The notes: generated by a model from the sequence alone, not told the origin. Positions 8,042-17,543 are shown, counted from the stretch's first letter. The stretch: DNA of 64,000 nucleotides from Palleniella intestinalis (GCF_013166595.1 NZ_JABKKG010000003.1:149408-213407); one strand, 5' to 3'. A program made the numbers and translations.

Positions 8042-9235
8042 ATGTCAAATTTATCAGAACGCTTGAACCGTCTGGCGCCATCTGCAACTCTTGCTATGTC
8101 ACAGAAGAGCTCCGAGATGAAATCACAAGGGATTGATGTCATCAATCTCAGTGTTGGTGAACCTGACTTCAACACTCCGGATCATATCAAGGCGGCCGCA
8201 ATAAAGGCTGTTGAGGACAACTGGAGCCGTTATAGTCCTGTGCCGGGATATCCTGAGTTGCGCAAGGCTATTGTCAACAAGCTGAAAAACGAGAACGGCC
8301 TTGATTATGAGCCATCCCAGATCCTCTGTTCCAATGGTGCCAAACAGTCTGTATGTAACGCTATAATGGCACTTGTCAATTCCGGTGATGAAGTGATTAT
8401 TCCTGCACCGTACTGGGTGTCCTATCCTCAGATGGTTCTTCTTGCAGAAGGAACTCCTGTTTTCGTGGAAGCCCCTATAGAGCAGGATTTCAAGATTACT
8501 CCGGAACAGTTGGAGGCTGCCATCACTCCAAAGACACGTGCTATAATACTGTGCTCTCCGTCAAACCCTACAGGTTCGGTGTACAGTAAGGAAGAACTGA
8601 AAGGATTGAAGGATGTGCTTCTGAAGCATGAACGTGTGATTGTCATCGCGGATGAAATCTATGAACATATAAATTATGTGGGCAAGCATGCCTCTATGGC
8701 AGAGTTTGCTGACATCAAGGACCGTGTGGTTGTTATTAACGGTGTGTCAAAGGCTTATGCCATGACAGGCTGGCGTATAGGTTTCATCGCAGCACCGGAA
8801 TGGATAGTCAAGGGATGCAATAAGCTGCAAGGACAGTACACGTCCGGACCATGCTCTGTTTCGCAGAAGGCTGCAGAGGCGGCTTTTGCCGGTGACCAGC
8901 AGTGTGTGGAGGACATGCGTCAGGCTTTTGAACGCCGCAAAGACCTTATTGTCAGATTGGCTAAAGAAATCCCGGGACTTGAAGTCAATGACCCGCATGG
9001 CGCATTCTACCTGTTCCCTAAATGCTCAAGTTTCTTTGGAAAGGAATATGAAGGCAATGTGATACGCACATCGACCGATCTTGCACTTTATCTTCTTGAA
9101 AAAGCACATGTGGCAACAGTTGCCGGTGATGCGTTTGGCTCGCCAGAATGCTTCCGTATGAGCTATGCGACAAGTGATGAGAATATCATGGAGGCAATGC
9201 GCAGAATAAAGGAAAGCCTTGCGTTACTCAAATAA
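8042..9235 (+). CDS. aspC: Pyridoxal-phosphate aspartate aminotransferase, class I
   Basis: The 397-aa length matches subgroup I-gamma aspartate aminotransferases. Visible family features are SVGEPDFNTP near residue 40, CSNGAKQ (phosphate-cup region), CSPSNPTGSVY with the pyridine-ring Asn, VIADEIYEHINY with the Asp that contacts the ring nitrogen, and GVSKAYAMTGWRIGF, whose Lys forms the internal aldimine. The C-terminal RMSYATSDENI carries the substrate-carboxylate Arg. It transfers an amino group between aspartate/glutamate and their oxoacids in the cytoplasm. It is monocistronic with its own promoter. Confidence 0.93.
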   Translation: MSNLSERLNRLAPSATLAMSQKSSEMKSQGIDVINLSVGEPDFNTPDHIKAAAIKAVEDNWSRYSPVPGYPELRKAIVNKLKNENGLDYEPSQILCSNGAKQSVCNAIMALVNSGDEVIIPAPYWVSYPQMVLLAEGTPVFVEAPIEQDFKITPEQLEAAITPKTRAIILCSPSNPTGSVYSKEELKGLKDVLLKHERVIVIADEIYEHINYVGKHASMAEFADIKDRVVVINGVSKAYAMTGWRIGFIAAPEWIVKGCNKLQGQYTSGPCSVSQKAAEAAFAGDQQCVEDMRQAFERRKDLIVRLAKEIPGLEVNDPHGAFYLFPKCSSFFGKEYEGNVIRTSTDLALYLLEKAHVATVAGDAFGSPECFRMSYATSDENIMEAMRRIKESLALLK

Positions 9236-9303
9236 TAAAAAGTTTTTTGGCTGCAAATGTGGTTAAAATTCCTTAAACGCGCAGTTTATTCTAATAAATT
9301 GCG

Positions 9304-9311
9304 TATCTTTG
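9304..9311 (+). promoter_or_regulatory. -7 element of the exbB operon
   Basis: TATCTTTG at 9304-9311 lies about 70 nt before the exbB ATG. The -33 position is poor. Confidence 0.65.
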
Positions 9312-9380
9312 CGAGGAAAAACAATTGTAGAGACTTATTTCTAATCAATATTTATAATTAAATCTAAACAAAAATCAATT

Positions 9381-10214
9381 ATGGCAAATTCACAGAAAGC
9401 AGCTCCTGCTCAGAAGAAGCAGGGCTTCACAGGTGTTCGCGCAGCGATTTGGATTATCGTACTCTGTTTCATCGCAGGTGTATGCTTCTTCGAGTTCGTA
9501 CTCGGCAACCCAGACAATTTCCAGGGCGGTGACAACGCAAACGCTCCTCTTCCAGGTAACCTTCTCGGTACAATCTACAAAGGTGGTATCGTCGTTCCTG
9601 TGATTATCACACTCCTCTTCACCGTGGTTGCTCTCTCAGTAGAGCGTGCTCTTGCACTCTCAACAGCTCACGGTAAGGGCAAGCTCGCTAAGTTCGTTCA
9701 GGAGGTGAAGGCAGCTCTTGCAGCTAACGACCTCGCTAAGGCTCAGCAGCTCTGCGACAAGCAGCAGGGTGTTGTAGGTAACGTCGTTTCTGCATCTCTC
9801 AAGACTTACAAGGAGATGGAGACTGCAACAGGTATCAAGAAGGAGCAGAAGATCTCTAAGATCCAGCAGGCTCACGAGGAGGCTGTACAGCTCGAGATGC
9901 CAACTCTCCAGATGAACATGCCTATCCTTGCAACTCTCGTTACTCTTGGTACTCTGACCGCTCTCTTCGGTACCGTTGTGGGTATGATCAAGTCATTCGC
10001 AGCCCTCGCAGCTGGTGGCGGCGGTGACTCTCTCGAACTCTCTACAGGTATCTCTGAGGCCCTCGTAAATACTGCATCAGGTATCTTGACTTCTTGGTGT
10101 GCTGTTATTGCTTATAACTTCTACTCTAACAAGATCGATAAGCTTACTTACGCTCTTGACGAGGTTGGTTACACAATTGCTAAGACATACGAGGCTAACC
10201 ACGAAGAGGCTTAA
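9381..10214 (+). CDS. exbB: ExbB/TolQ/MotA-family proton channel subunit
   Basis: The product has 277 aa. One membrane span lies at about 22-42 (AIWIIVLCFIAGVCFF), a second at about 70-90 (GIVVPVIITLLFTVVALSVE), and the last pair in the conserved core MNMPILATLVTLGTLTALFG...IYGMI-type segment and SGILTSWCAVIAYNFY. Together with two ExbD proteins it forms the proton-driven inner-membrane motor that energises TonB. Codon use is strongly biased towards a small set (CTC, TCT, AAG, GTT), unlike the neighbours, which indicates very high expression. First gene of exbB-exbD-exbD-tonB. Confidence 0.95.
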   Translation: MANSQKAAPAQKKQGFTGVRAAIWIIVLCFIAGVCFFEFVLGNPDNFQGGDNANAPLPGNLLGTIYKGGIVVPVIITLLFTVVALSVERALALSTAHGKGKLAKFVQEVKAALAANDLAKAQQLCDKQQGVVGNVVSASLKTYKEMETATGIKKEQKISKIQQAHEEAVQLEMPTLQMNMPILATLVTLGTLTALFGTVVGMIKSFAALAAGGGGDSLELSTGISEALVNTASGILTSWCAVIAYNFYSNKIDKLTYALDEVGYTIAKTYEANHEEA

Positions 10215-10247
10215 TCTTTTTACTAACCCTTTAAAACTTTTATCGCT

Positions 10248-10868
10248 ATGGGTAAAGTAAAAATTAAGAAAGCCGACGTCTGGATTGATATGACCCCGAT
10301 GTCAGATGTCATGGTCCTTCTTCTCACCTTCTTCATGTTGACATCAACATTCGTGAAGAATGAAGTCGTGAAGGTCAATACACCTGGCTCCGTGTCTGAA
10401 ATCAAAGTCCCGGAAACAGAGGTTCTGCAAATCCTTGTAGACAAGGAAGGCAAGATATTCCTCAGCCTGGACAAGCCTGGATACATGAAAGAAATGCTTG
10501 AGAACGTTCAGAGCCAGATGACTGGTCTTGACCTTGCACCACTGCAGGTGAAGAACTTCGTAGCTCTCGCATCTTTCGGTATGCCGGTGTCAGAAATGTC
10601 AAATGTCCTCAAGCATGAGGCTTCTGATGTCAACGAACTGCAGAAGAGCATGGGCGTTCCTACCGACAGCATCAATGGAGGTATGAGCGAGTTCCAGATG
10701 TGGGTGGATGCCGCTCGCAGCTCATCATTCGGTTCTGACATGAAGATTGCTATCAAGGCTGATGCTGCGACACCTTATAAGGTTGTCAAGAAGATGATGT
10801 CTGAGCTTCAGGACATGAGTGAGAACCGTTACTATCTTATAACATCGTTAAAGAAGGAGGGCGAATAA
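10248..10868 (+). CDS. exbD: ExbD/TolR-family protein, first copy
   Basis: The product has 206 aa with a short basic cytoplasmic tail and a single membrane span near residues 15-40, containing the proton-carrying Asp in WIDMTPMSDVMVLLLTFFM. A periplasmic domain follows. It is longer than E. coli ExbD (141 aa) because of an insert at about 80-150. The next gene begins 2 nt after its stop. Two non-identical ExbD copies in one operon are usual in Bacteroidetes and suggest a heteromeric ExbD dimer in the ExbB pore. Confidence 0.94.
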   Translation: MGKVKIKKADVWIDMTPMSDVMVLLLTFFMLTSTFVKNEVVKVNTPGSVSEIKVPETEVLQILVDKEGKIFLSLDKPGYMKEMLENVQSQMTGLDLAPLQVKNFVALASFGMPVSEMSNVLKHEASDVNELQKSMGVPTDSINGGMSEFQMWVDAARSSSFGSDMKIAIKADAATPYKVVKKMMSELQDMSENRYYLITSLKKEGE

Positions 10869-10869
10869 T

Positions 10870-11514
10870 ATGGCAAAGAAAAAAGCAAGCCGCCAGAAAA
10901 AAGCGGAGACCCGAGTGGACTTCACTCCGATGGTGGATATGATGATGTTGCTTATCACCTTCTTCATGCTGTGTACATCTTTGAGCAAACCTCAGTCAAT
11001 GCAGTTGACGATGCCAAGTAACGATAAGAATGTCGCAGAACAGGATCGTGGTGCAACAAAAGCGTCACAGACTATCACACTGTATCTTGCAGGAAATGAT
11101 GCTGTATATCATGTTGACGGTATTCCTGATTATGATAACCCTGCTTGTCTGAAAAAGACCACATGGGGAGCGGAAGGTCTCCGTGATGTGCTTATCAACC
11201 ACAAGACAGAGGAAGGCTACACACCTGTAAAGAACATCAAGGCTTCCAAAGCCCTTCTTGATGCAGAGCGCGCAAAAGACAAGTCTATGACAGACTCAGT
11301 TTATAATGCACGTCTTACAAAAATCAAGAATGGTGAGCTTGAGACCGGCAAGGTTCCGGTTCTTACAATCATCATCAAGGCTCTGGACACAGCTTCATAC
11401 AAGAACCTTGTTGACGCACTTGATGAAATGCAGATTTGCGCAATCGGTAAGTATGTTATTGACCAGGTTAATGATGACGACATGCGTCTTCTGAACGCAG
11501 CCGGTATCAAGTAA
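10870..11514 (+). CDS. exbD: ExbD/TolR-family protein, second copy
   Basis: The product has 214 aa. A Lys/Arg-rich N-terminus (MAKKKASRQKKAETR) precedes the membrane span with RVDFTPMVDMMMLLITFFML, where the conserved Asp is retained. The periplasmic domain differs strongly from the first copy outside the span. It starts 2 nt after the previous stop, and tonB follows 47 nt later. Confidence 0.94.
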   Translation: MAKKKASRQKKAETRVDFTPMVDMMMLLITFFMLCTSLSKPQSMQLTMPSNDKNVAEQDRGATKASQTITLYLAGNDAVYHVDGIPDYDNPACLKKTTWGAEGLRDVLINHKTEEGYTPVKNIKASKALLDAERAKDKSMTDSVYNARLTKIKNGELETGKVPVLTIIIKALDTASYKNLVDALDEMQICAIGKYVIDQVNDDDMRLLNAAGIK

Positions 11515-11561
11515 TCTGTGATATGGCAAATTGTTAAACCATAAAAAGAAAGAACAGAACT

Positions 11562-12395
11562 ATGTCAAAAATAGATCTTATTTCAAACGATTGGACTGAG
11601 ATTGTCTTCTCAGGTCGCAATCAGGCCTATGGTGCTTACCAGTTGCGTAAAGGTACAGGCAGACGTAACCTATGGTCAATGGTGTTCGTTGCTGCCGTTG
11701 CTGCGTTGGCGTATGTAGGTCTTTCAATGTACAACTCTTATCAGGAATCACAGAAGGCCAAGTTCGAGGCTGAGATGGAGGCATCTCTCCTTGAGCAGAA
11801 GAAGGAAGCTAAGGTTGAGAAAAAGACTGAGGCTCCAAAGATTGAGCAGGTTAAGCAGGTAGAGAAGGTCAAGTCTTCTATTGCCTTCACACCACCTGTC
11901 ATCAAGAAGGACTCTGAAGTGAAGCCTGAGGAGGAAATGAAGACTCAGGAAGAACTTAACGAAAGTAAGACAGCCGTTGGTGCCTTCACTGTTGAGGGTA
12001 ACGACGAAGAGGGCGGTACAGTCCTCAAGGCTGTCGAGGAAATCGCTGCACCGGAACCTCCTAAGCATGAGGAGGAGAACAAGGTGTTCGATGTAGTGGA
12101 GCAGATGCCTGCATTCCCTGGCGGTCCGGCTGCCCTTATGCAGTATCTTTCTTCTCACGTTAAGTACCCTGCAGTTGCTGAGGAGAATGGCATTTCAGGC
12201 CGTGTTACTGTCCAGTTCGTCGTAGAACGTGACGGTAGTGTGACTGACGTTAAGACAATGAAGTCTGTTGACCCATCACTTGACAGGGAGGCAGAGCGCG
12301 TTGTCAAGTCAATGCCTAAGTGGATTCCTGGTAAGCAGAACGGCGCACCTGTTCGTGTGAAGTACTTCGTACCGGTTGTATTCCGTCTCCAGTAA
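11562..12395 (+). CDS. tonB: TonB energy transducer
   Basis: The product has 277 aa. The N-terminal cytoplasmic signature NDWTEIVFSGRNQAYGAYQ is typical of Bacteroidetes TonB. One membrane span lies at about 37-57 (WSMVFVAAVAALAYVGLSM). A Lys/Glu-rich periplasmic spacer to about residue 175 follows, and then the TonB C-terminal domain with FPGGPAALMQYLSSHVKYP, GRVTVQFVVERDGSV and the terminal KYFVPVVFRLQ. It carries force from ExbBD to SusC-like and other TonB-dependent receptors, none of which are encoded in this window. Confidence 0.95.
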   Translation: MSKIDLISNDWTEIVFSGRNQAYGAYQLRKGTGRRNLWSMVFVAAVAALAYVGLSMYNSYQESQKAKFEAEMEASLLEQKKEAKVEKKTEAPKIEQVKQVEKVKSSIAFTPPVIKKDSEVKPEEEMKTQEELNESKTAVGAFTVEGNDEEGGTVLKAVEEIAAPEPPKHEEENKVFDVVEQMPAFPGGPAALMQYLSSHVKYPAVAEENGISGRVTVQFVVERDGSVTDVKTMKSVDPSLDREAERVVKSMPKWIPGKQNGAPVRVKYFVPVVFRLQ

Positions 12396-12421
12396 TATGT
12401 GATATAAAAACTATGTAATAT

Positions 12422-12472
12422 ATGAAGAGTAGGGCGAGGCTTCTCAAAGAGGGGTTTTCCTCTACTCTTCAT
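12422..12472 (+). terminator. Hairpin after tonB
   Basis: The 11-bp stem ATGAAGAGTAG/CTACTCTTCAT (12422-12432 with 12462-12472) has a weak T-tract. The rest of the gap to 12759 shows no gene, promoter or repeat that I can support. Confidence 0.65.
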
Positions 12473-12759
12473 TGTCAACGGAAGTCAATGCATATTTGCC
12501 ACAAGTGCTGACAAATCTTTGTTCTTGACAGTTGCATTGTTGGTTTTCTGCAAATATAGTTGCCGAAGTCCAAGAATGACTAACAATTTATATGTGGAAG
12601 AATCTGTTATTCGTAGTAGCGAATATACAGTATAGAACAGAGGCGAGTCATGTTATATGTGCAGAAAAGAAGGTTGCAAGATGCAGGCAATCGGAGCTTT
12701 CCTTAGGTGGAGAAATGCTTGATGTACGATAGGTTATCCTTAAATTAATACCATAAACA

Positions 12760-13716
12760 ATGAAGAAAATAATATATATATCCCTCATAGCCATTACATC
12801 CCTGATGGTTCTTGGAGCATGTAAGAAGAAATCCGCTAACGGAAGAACCGACACATACGCCTCAGGAGAGATGACCGTGATGTGTGATGAGAGCTTCAGT
12901 CCCATTATCAATGAAGAGATAAAGGTGTTCCATGCCACTTATCCGGATGCGAAAGTCACTCCGAAATATACCAATGAGCTTGATGCGTTCAATGCCTTGA
13001 TGGAGCAGAAGGTCCACCTCATCATCACTGCGCGCAATTATAGTGCAAAGCAACTGAACTACTTCAAGACTAACGGCTTGCAGCCACGCTATTTCCCTCT
13101 CGGTTATGACGGGCTTGCATTCATAATCAACAAGGACAATGTTGACTCCTGCATACATGTTAACGACATCAAACGCATCCTTAGTGGTAAGGTGCGTAAT
13201 TGGAATGAGGTTAACAAGGACTCCAAATTAGGTGAAATAGACGTCGTTTTTGATAACGCAAAATCCGCAGCAGTCCATTGGGCTGTAGACTCAATCCTTG
13301 GAGGAAAGCCTATCAACAGCCCTAACATAACAGCTGTAAATACAAGTGCGGAGGTCATCAACTATGTTGAGAAAACGAAGAACGCAATAGGAATCATCGG
13401 CAGCAACTGGCTTAATGACAAGCGTGACACGACAAATGTCACCTTCAACAAGAACATAAATGTCATGTCCGTCTGCCAGGTGGAAGGCGCAAAGGCAGAT
13501 GAAATGAACTCATGGAAGCCATATCAGCTATACCTCCTTGACGGCCGCTATCCTTTCGCGCGCACTGTCTACGCTTTGCTGGTAGACCCATATCACGGTC
13601 TTCCTGTCGGCTTTGCGAACTTCATGCAGTCACCAATAGGGCAGAAGATTGTCCTCAAGTCAGCGCTTCTTCCTTATCGTGGAGACTTGCAGTGGCGCAA
13701 GGTGCAGACAGATTAG
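12760..13716 (+). CDS. PstS-like substrate-binding lipoprotein
   Basis: The product has 318 aa with a lipoprotein signal (lipobox VLGAC, Cys21). After the linker, the PBP-like fold starts with GEMTVMCDESFSPIINEEI, and the phosphate-binding-protein pattern LIITARNYS, YFPLGYDGLAFIIN and ILSGKVRNWNEV is clear. Pst permease genes are absent. In Bacteroidetes this gene commonly follows exb-tonB, so it may act in envelope sensing or TonB-linked uptake rather than as the subunit of a classical Pst transporter. That role is inference. The next gene is the TPR protein, under its own promoter. Confidence 0.88.
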   Translation: MKKIIYISLIAITSLMVLGACKKKSANGRTDTYASGEMTVMCDESFSPIINEEIKVFHATYPDAKVTPKYTNELDAFNALMEQKVHLIITARNYSAKQLNYFKTNGLQPRYFPLGYDGLAFIINKDNVDSCIHVNDIKRILSGKVRNWNEVNKDSKLGEIDVVFDNAKSAAVHWAVDSILGGKPINSPNITAVNTSAEVINYVEKTKNAIGIIGSNWLNDKRDTTNVTFNKNINVMSVCQVEGAKADEMNSWKPYQLYLLDGRYPFARTVYALLVDPYHGLPVGFANFMQSPIGQKIVLKSALLPYRGDLQWRKVQTD

Positions 13717-13794
13717 TCAGATGCGCGGACACATAATGTGCGCAAAGGCAGGAAAGCGAAACGCCAAGTGCGGTTTGGGATATATCTCCATTTG

Positions 13795-13857
13795 TTGACA
13801 CTTTTATGCCAGATATTGACACATGTTTTGCACATCCGAAAAATAGTCTTAATTTTG
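13795..13857 (+). promoter_or_regulatory. Promoter of the TPR gene with phased TTGACAC operator
   Basis: TTTG (13827-13830), N19 and TAATTTTG (13850-13857) form a consensus promoter. Just upstream, TTGACAC occurs at 13795-13801 and again at 13816-13822, exactly 21 bp apart. The same arrangement, with about 70 bp of similar sequence, stands before the lipoprotein gene at 23143. Confidence 0.85.
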
Positions 13858-13929
13858 CATACGGAAATAAAAACAGTAAGATAAATCACTAACACAAATA
13901 CAAATAACCAAGCTAATACAAAAAGATTT

Positions 13930-15375
13930 ATGAATACAATGAAATATCTTTTGGCTGGTGCCCTGATGGTTGTCAGTGGCTCAGCAATGGCTCAGTCTTT
14001 CGATGAAGCAGTGAAAGCAGTTAAGTCCGGACAGTCCCCAAAAGAGGTGGAATCCCTTGTCAAGGATGTCAAGGACTGGAAGAAAAATGCAGCAGGTCTG
14101 GCTAAGGTAGGCCGTGCTTATCTTGATGTGAAGGACACCCTTAACACACGTAAGTATGCCAATCTCGCCGTTGATGCAGAGAAGAAGTTGAAGGAAGGCA
14201 AGACAGCCGTGGGCTATATCCTTCTTGGTGACCTTGAGGTCTACAATGATAATCCGGGCGATGCAGCTGCTTGGTATCAGAATGCCATATACTTCAACCC
14301 GAAGGCAGCAGAGGCATACAAGAAGTATGCTTTCATCTATCGTGGCCGTGACCCAAAGCAGGCTGTTCAGACACTTGAACAGCTCCGCACTGTAGACCCT
14401 ACTTATCCTGTTGATGCAGAGGCAGGACACATCTATTATATGTCTGCAACAAAGAACTCTGACTATATGCCGCTTGCCCTCCAGGCTTACCAGAAGGTTC
14501 AGCTCGAAGACCTTTCCAAGCTGGAGCCATACTATATGACAGAGTATGCCCTTGTAGCATTCGCTTCACAGAAGAACGAACTCTCAAAGAAGATTGCAGA
14601 GTTCGGCCTCAAGTCCACACCACGCAATGCCGGCTACAACCGTCTTGCAATGTACAACTCTGTCGAGTTGAAGCAGTTTGAGGATGCGGTGAAGTACACA
14701 AACAAGCTTTTCAATGAGAGCGATACTGCCAAGTTCACTCCAATGGACTATAAGTATGCCGCACTTGCATACGAAGGCATCAACGACCTTGACAACGCTG
14801 TAGCAAACTACAAGAAGCAGATAGATTGCTGTACTTCTGAAACTCAGAAGATTGCAGCTTTGAAAGACCTCTCTGACTGTTACAAGGCAAAGGGTGACCT
14901 TGTCAACTCACTTGCAACTTACGAGGAGTATCTGAAGCTCAATCCTAAGGCAAGTGCAAATGACTATGCAGGTTTTGCAAATATCTACCGCAACATGGCT
15001 GCAGAGCAGACCGGTGCAGAGCAGAAGGAATCCGTGGACAAGGCACTTGCCATCTATAAGGACATGATAGAGAAGTTCCCTAATTCAGCTGACTACTCCA
15101 ATTTCATGGCAGCTCGTACAAGCTCTATCATCGACCCTGATCAGAAACTCGGACTTGCACGTCCATACTATGAGGCTCTCTTCAACTCTATCAGTGCTGC
15201 CGGCATCAAGGACAACAGTGACAAGGCACGTATCGTAGAGGCTTGCCAGTACCTTGGCATCTATTTCTTCAAGATACAGAATGACAATGAAGCCGCTAAG
15301 CCATATTTCGAGAAACTTCAGGAGATTGACCCTGAGAACGCTCTTGCAAAGCAGGTTCTTTCAATAATCAAATAA
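13930..15375 (+). CDS. Exported TPR protein
   Basis: The product has 481 aa. A signal peptide ends at GSAMAQ near residue 22. The mature part is almost entirely helical repeats; recognisable TPR units include ILLGDLEVYNDNPGDAAAWY, AYKKYAFIYRGRDPKQAVQT and YAALAYEGINDLDNAVANYK. No enzymatic motif is present. It lies downstream of the PstS-like gene but has a strong promoter of its own. It is probably a periplasmic scaffold in the TonB/ExbBD neighbourhood. The shared operator with the 23.1-kb lipoprotein hints at common control. Confidence 0.88.
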   Translation: MNTMKYLLAGALMVVSGSAMAQSFDEAVKAVKSGQSPKEVESLVKDVKDWKKNAAGLAKVGRAYLDVKDTLNTRKYANLAVDAEKKLKEGKTAVGYILLGDLEVYNDNPGDAAAWYQNAIYFNPKAAEAYKKYAFIYRGRDPKQAVQTLEQLRTVDPTYPVDAEAGHIYYMSATKNSDYMPLALQAYQKVQLEDLSKLEPYYMTEYALVAFASQKNELSKKIAEFGLKSTPRNAGYNRLAMYNSVELKQFEDAVKYTNKLFNESDTAKFTPMDYKYAALAYEGINDLDNAVANYKKQIDCCTSETQKIAALKDLSDCYKAKGDLVNSLATYEEYLKLNPKASANDYAGFANIYRNMAAEQTGAEQKESVDKALAIYKDMIEKFPNSADYSNFMAARTSSIIDPDQKLGLARPYYEALFNSISAAGIKDNSDKARIVEACQYLGIYFFKIQNDNEAAKPYFEKLQEIDPENALAKQVLSIIK

Positions 15376-15405
15376 AATATAGAATATAGACTGAAATGTA
15401 GAAAG

Positions 15406-15439
15406 TAGGGACAGACTGACTTCAGTTTGTCCCTATTTT
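15406..15439 (+). terminator. Intrinsic terminator after the TPR gene
   Basis: TAGGGACAGACTGA (15406-15419) pairs with TCAGTTTGTCCCTA (15422-15435), followed by TTTTC. Confidence 0.85.
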
Positions 15440-15601
15440 CAGTTATGCAGAGCGGCAGCCTCTTTCCTTATGCAGCAGTTACGGCGCAGGCTTTGGCATC
15501 TCGTTGCATTGTGAGAACTGTATAGTAATTCCATGGAGTATGATATTTTCTCTGTATAGATGTCTCCTCTACAAAACAATGAGATTATAAGTGGCAAAAT
15601 G

Positions 15602-15680
15602 AAAGATAACACTTTACCGTGCGAAGGGTTACCTTTGACAGTACAAAACGTTACCTTTCACCAAGTAAAGCGTTACCTTC
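15602..15680 (-). repeat. Dispersed phased palindrome array, copy B (reverse orientation)
   Basis: Cores start at 15602 (AAAGATAACACTTT), 15623 (GAAGGGTTACCTTT), 15645 (AAAACGTTACCTTT) and 15667 (AAAGCGTTACCTTC), 21-22 bp apart. Read on the minus strand, this copy has the same flank as copies A and E (a CAAC...GTTAAAA block at about 15698-15714). It occupies the centre of the 15440-15899 gap, which has no gene. Confidence 0.85.
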
Positions 15681-15899
15681 CGCCAAATCAATGATGTTTT
15701 AACATTCATTGTTGTTTGAGTTTAGGAAAATGCCTGTATATGTGACATTTTGAAAGTAATTGTCATGTTTGGCTTACATATAGGAATTTGTGCTAACTGT
15801 ACGATAGATGCACTTACATCCAATCCACGCACGATAAGGTTCAAATGTAGAATAATTTGCATGACTACTGATAACATTACAATTACAAACTGACACTCT

Positions 15900-16334
15900 A
15901 TGACAGACGACGAGAGATTCATGCGTATGGCATTGAAAGAGGCAGAGCAAGCTGCCAATGACAATGAAATCCCCATAGGAGCAGTCATTGTCAGCAATGG
16001 CAGGGTGCTGTCACGTGCCCATAACCTAACAGAAACATTGTGTGACGTCACCGCCCATGCTGAGATGCAGGCGATAACCTCTGCCGCCAACACTCTCGGA
16101 GGCAAGTACCTGCAAGGCTGCACGTTGTATGTCACAGTAGAGCCTTGCCCCATGTGTGCCGGTGCCATAGGGTGGGCACAACTCTCACGCATTGTCTATG
16201 GCTGTCCCGATGCGAAGCGCGGCTATCGTGAGTATGCTCCCAAGGCATTCCACCCTAAAGCTACAGTCACGGAAGGTGTGCTGTGCGAGGAATGCAAGGC
16301 TCTTATGCAGTCTTTTTTCAAGAAAAGACGCTGA
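15900..16334 (+). CDS. tadA: tRNA-adenosine deaminase TadA
   Basis: The 144-aa single-domain zinc deaminase has the catalytic pair HAE at residues 53-55 (THAEMQ) and zinc ligands PCPMC with Cys83 and Cys86. The usual length is about 150 aa. The downstream Arg/Lys-rich tail (QSFFKKRR) fits tRNA binding. It converts the wobble adenosine of tRNA-Arg(ACG) to inosine. A guanine deaminase reading is less likely because of the TadA-type signature EPCPMCAGAIGWAQLSRIVYG. Confidence 0.9.
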   Translation: MTDDERFMRMALKEAEQAANDNEIPIGAVIVSNGRVLSRAHNLTETLCDVTAHAEMQAITSAANTLGGKYLQGCTLYVTVEPCPMCAGAIGWAQLSRIVYGCPDAKRGYREYAPKAFHPKATVTEGVLCEECKALMQSFFKKRR

Positions 16335-16415
16335 CGGTCTTCCGCACAACCATGAACCATGCTTTACCATAAGTACGGCATGACATCTGTATATTGCTCA
16401 TTTTATATATAATAT

Positions 16416-17519
16416 ATGAATAACATCAAACGAATAGTTCTTACAGGCGGCCCTTGTGCAGGCAAGACAACAGCCCTTGTAAGGATAAGAGAACATTTCT
16501 CAAGTCTTGGATACAAAGTGTTCACAGTTCCGGAAGTTCCTACAATGATTACTCAGACCGGCTGGAACTACCTTACGGACAACAAGAAATTCTACTACGA
16601 AGGCGAACTTGTCATCCTACAGATGCAGCTTGCCCTTGAGGACAGTGTGCAGAGAATGGCAGAGACTGTCGCGCCTGACAAACCGTGTGTCATAATCTGT
16701 GACCGTGGCACAATGGACATCTCCACCTACATCTCTCATGAGATCTGGGAGGACATCTGTGGCAAGGTAGGTTACACCACCGAGGAGTTGCGCAACCGTT
16801 ATGACGCTGTCCTGCATCTTGTCACTGCTGCCGATGGGGCAGAGGAGTTCTATACCATTGAGACAAATGCCAACCGATATGAGCAGGCAAACGAAGAAGG
16901 GCTGAAGATAGCACGCATGCTTGACCATAAAGTGTTCGATGCATGGTTCACCCACCCACATGTGCGTGTCATCGACAACAGTTCCGACTTTGACCTAAAG
17001 CTCAACCGTGTGCTGACCGAAATATCCCAAGTCCTTGAACTCCCGTTGCCTGTAAAGGAAGAGCGCAAATACATTGTGGAACTTGCCGGAGAGTTGCCGG
17101 AATGCATTGAGAGTGAGATAGTCCAGACTTACCTTGTCGCCGATCCGGGACGCGAAGTGCGTCTGCGCCGCCGCTGGCAGGATGGACAGGCGATAAACAT
17201 CCATACGACGACAAAGATGATTTCCCCACAGGAGAAGATTGTCACAGAACGTCAAGTGAGCAACAGCCTTTACGAATCACTCTTGCAGCAGGCAGACCCT
17301 TACCGTGCCACGATACGCAAGCAGCGCCGCAGCTTTATTTGGTGCGGCCAGTACTTTGAGTTGGACACTTATCTTGAACCTGTCTCCGGCCTTATGATTC
17401 TTGAGACAAAGGAGAAGACCTGCCATGAGGAAGTCAAATTCCCTCCGTTCCTGAAGGTTGTAGAGGACATAACAGGCAACACAAAGTACTACAACTACAA
17501 CCTTGCCTTGAAGAAATAG
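16416..17519 (+). CDS. P-loop NTPase fused to a CYTH-like domain (TTD14-like architecture)
   Basis: The product has 367 aa. The N-terminal AAA_28-type nucleotide-binding domain starts immediately with a Walker A motif TGGPCAGKTT (residues 10-19). VIICDRGTMDIS (about 90-100) resembles the Walker B/kinase-like motif. From about residue 205 the sequence becomes beta-rich, with YIVELAGELPE, EIVQTYLVADPGREVRLRRR, KMISPQEKIVTERQVS and an acidic strand FELDTYLEP: the ExE/RxR charge pattern of the CYTH (triphosphate tunnel) fold. The same two-domain order is known in Drosophila TTD14. The substrate is unknown; a polyphosphate or nucleotide ligand is plausible. It stands alone, with a hairpin after it. 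Confidence 0.75.
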   Translation: MNNIKRIVLTGGPCAGKTTALVRIREHFSSLGYKVFTVPEVPTMITQTGWNYLTDNKKFYYEGELVILQMQLALEDSVQRMAETVAPDKPCVIICDRGTMDISTYISHEIWEDICGKVGYTTEELRNRYDAVLHLVTAADGAEEFYTIETNANRYEQANEEGLKIARMLDHKVFDAWFTHPHVRVIDNSSDFDLKLNRVLTEISQVLELPLPVKEERKYIVELAGELPECIESEIVQTYLVADPGREVRLRRRWQDGQAINIHTTTKMISPQEKIVTERQVSNSLYESLLQQADPYRATIRKQRRSFIWCGQYFELDTYLEPVSGLMILETKEKTCHEEVKFPPFLKVVEDITGNTKYYNYNLALKK

Positions 17520-17543
17520 GCAGCCATCTGCCACACTGCCACA

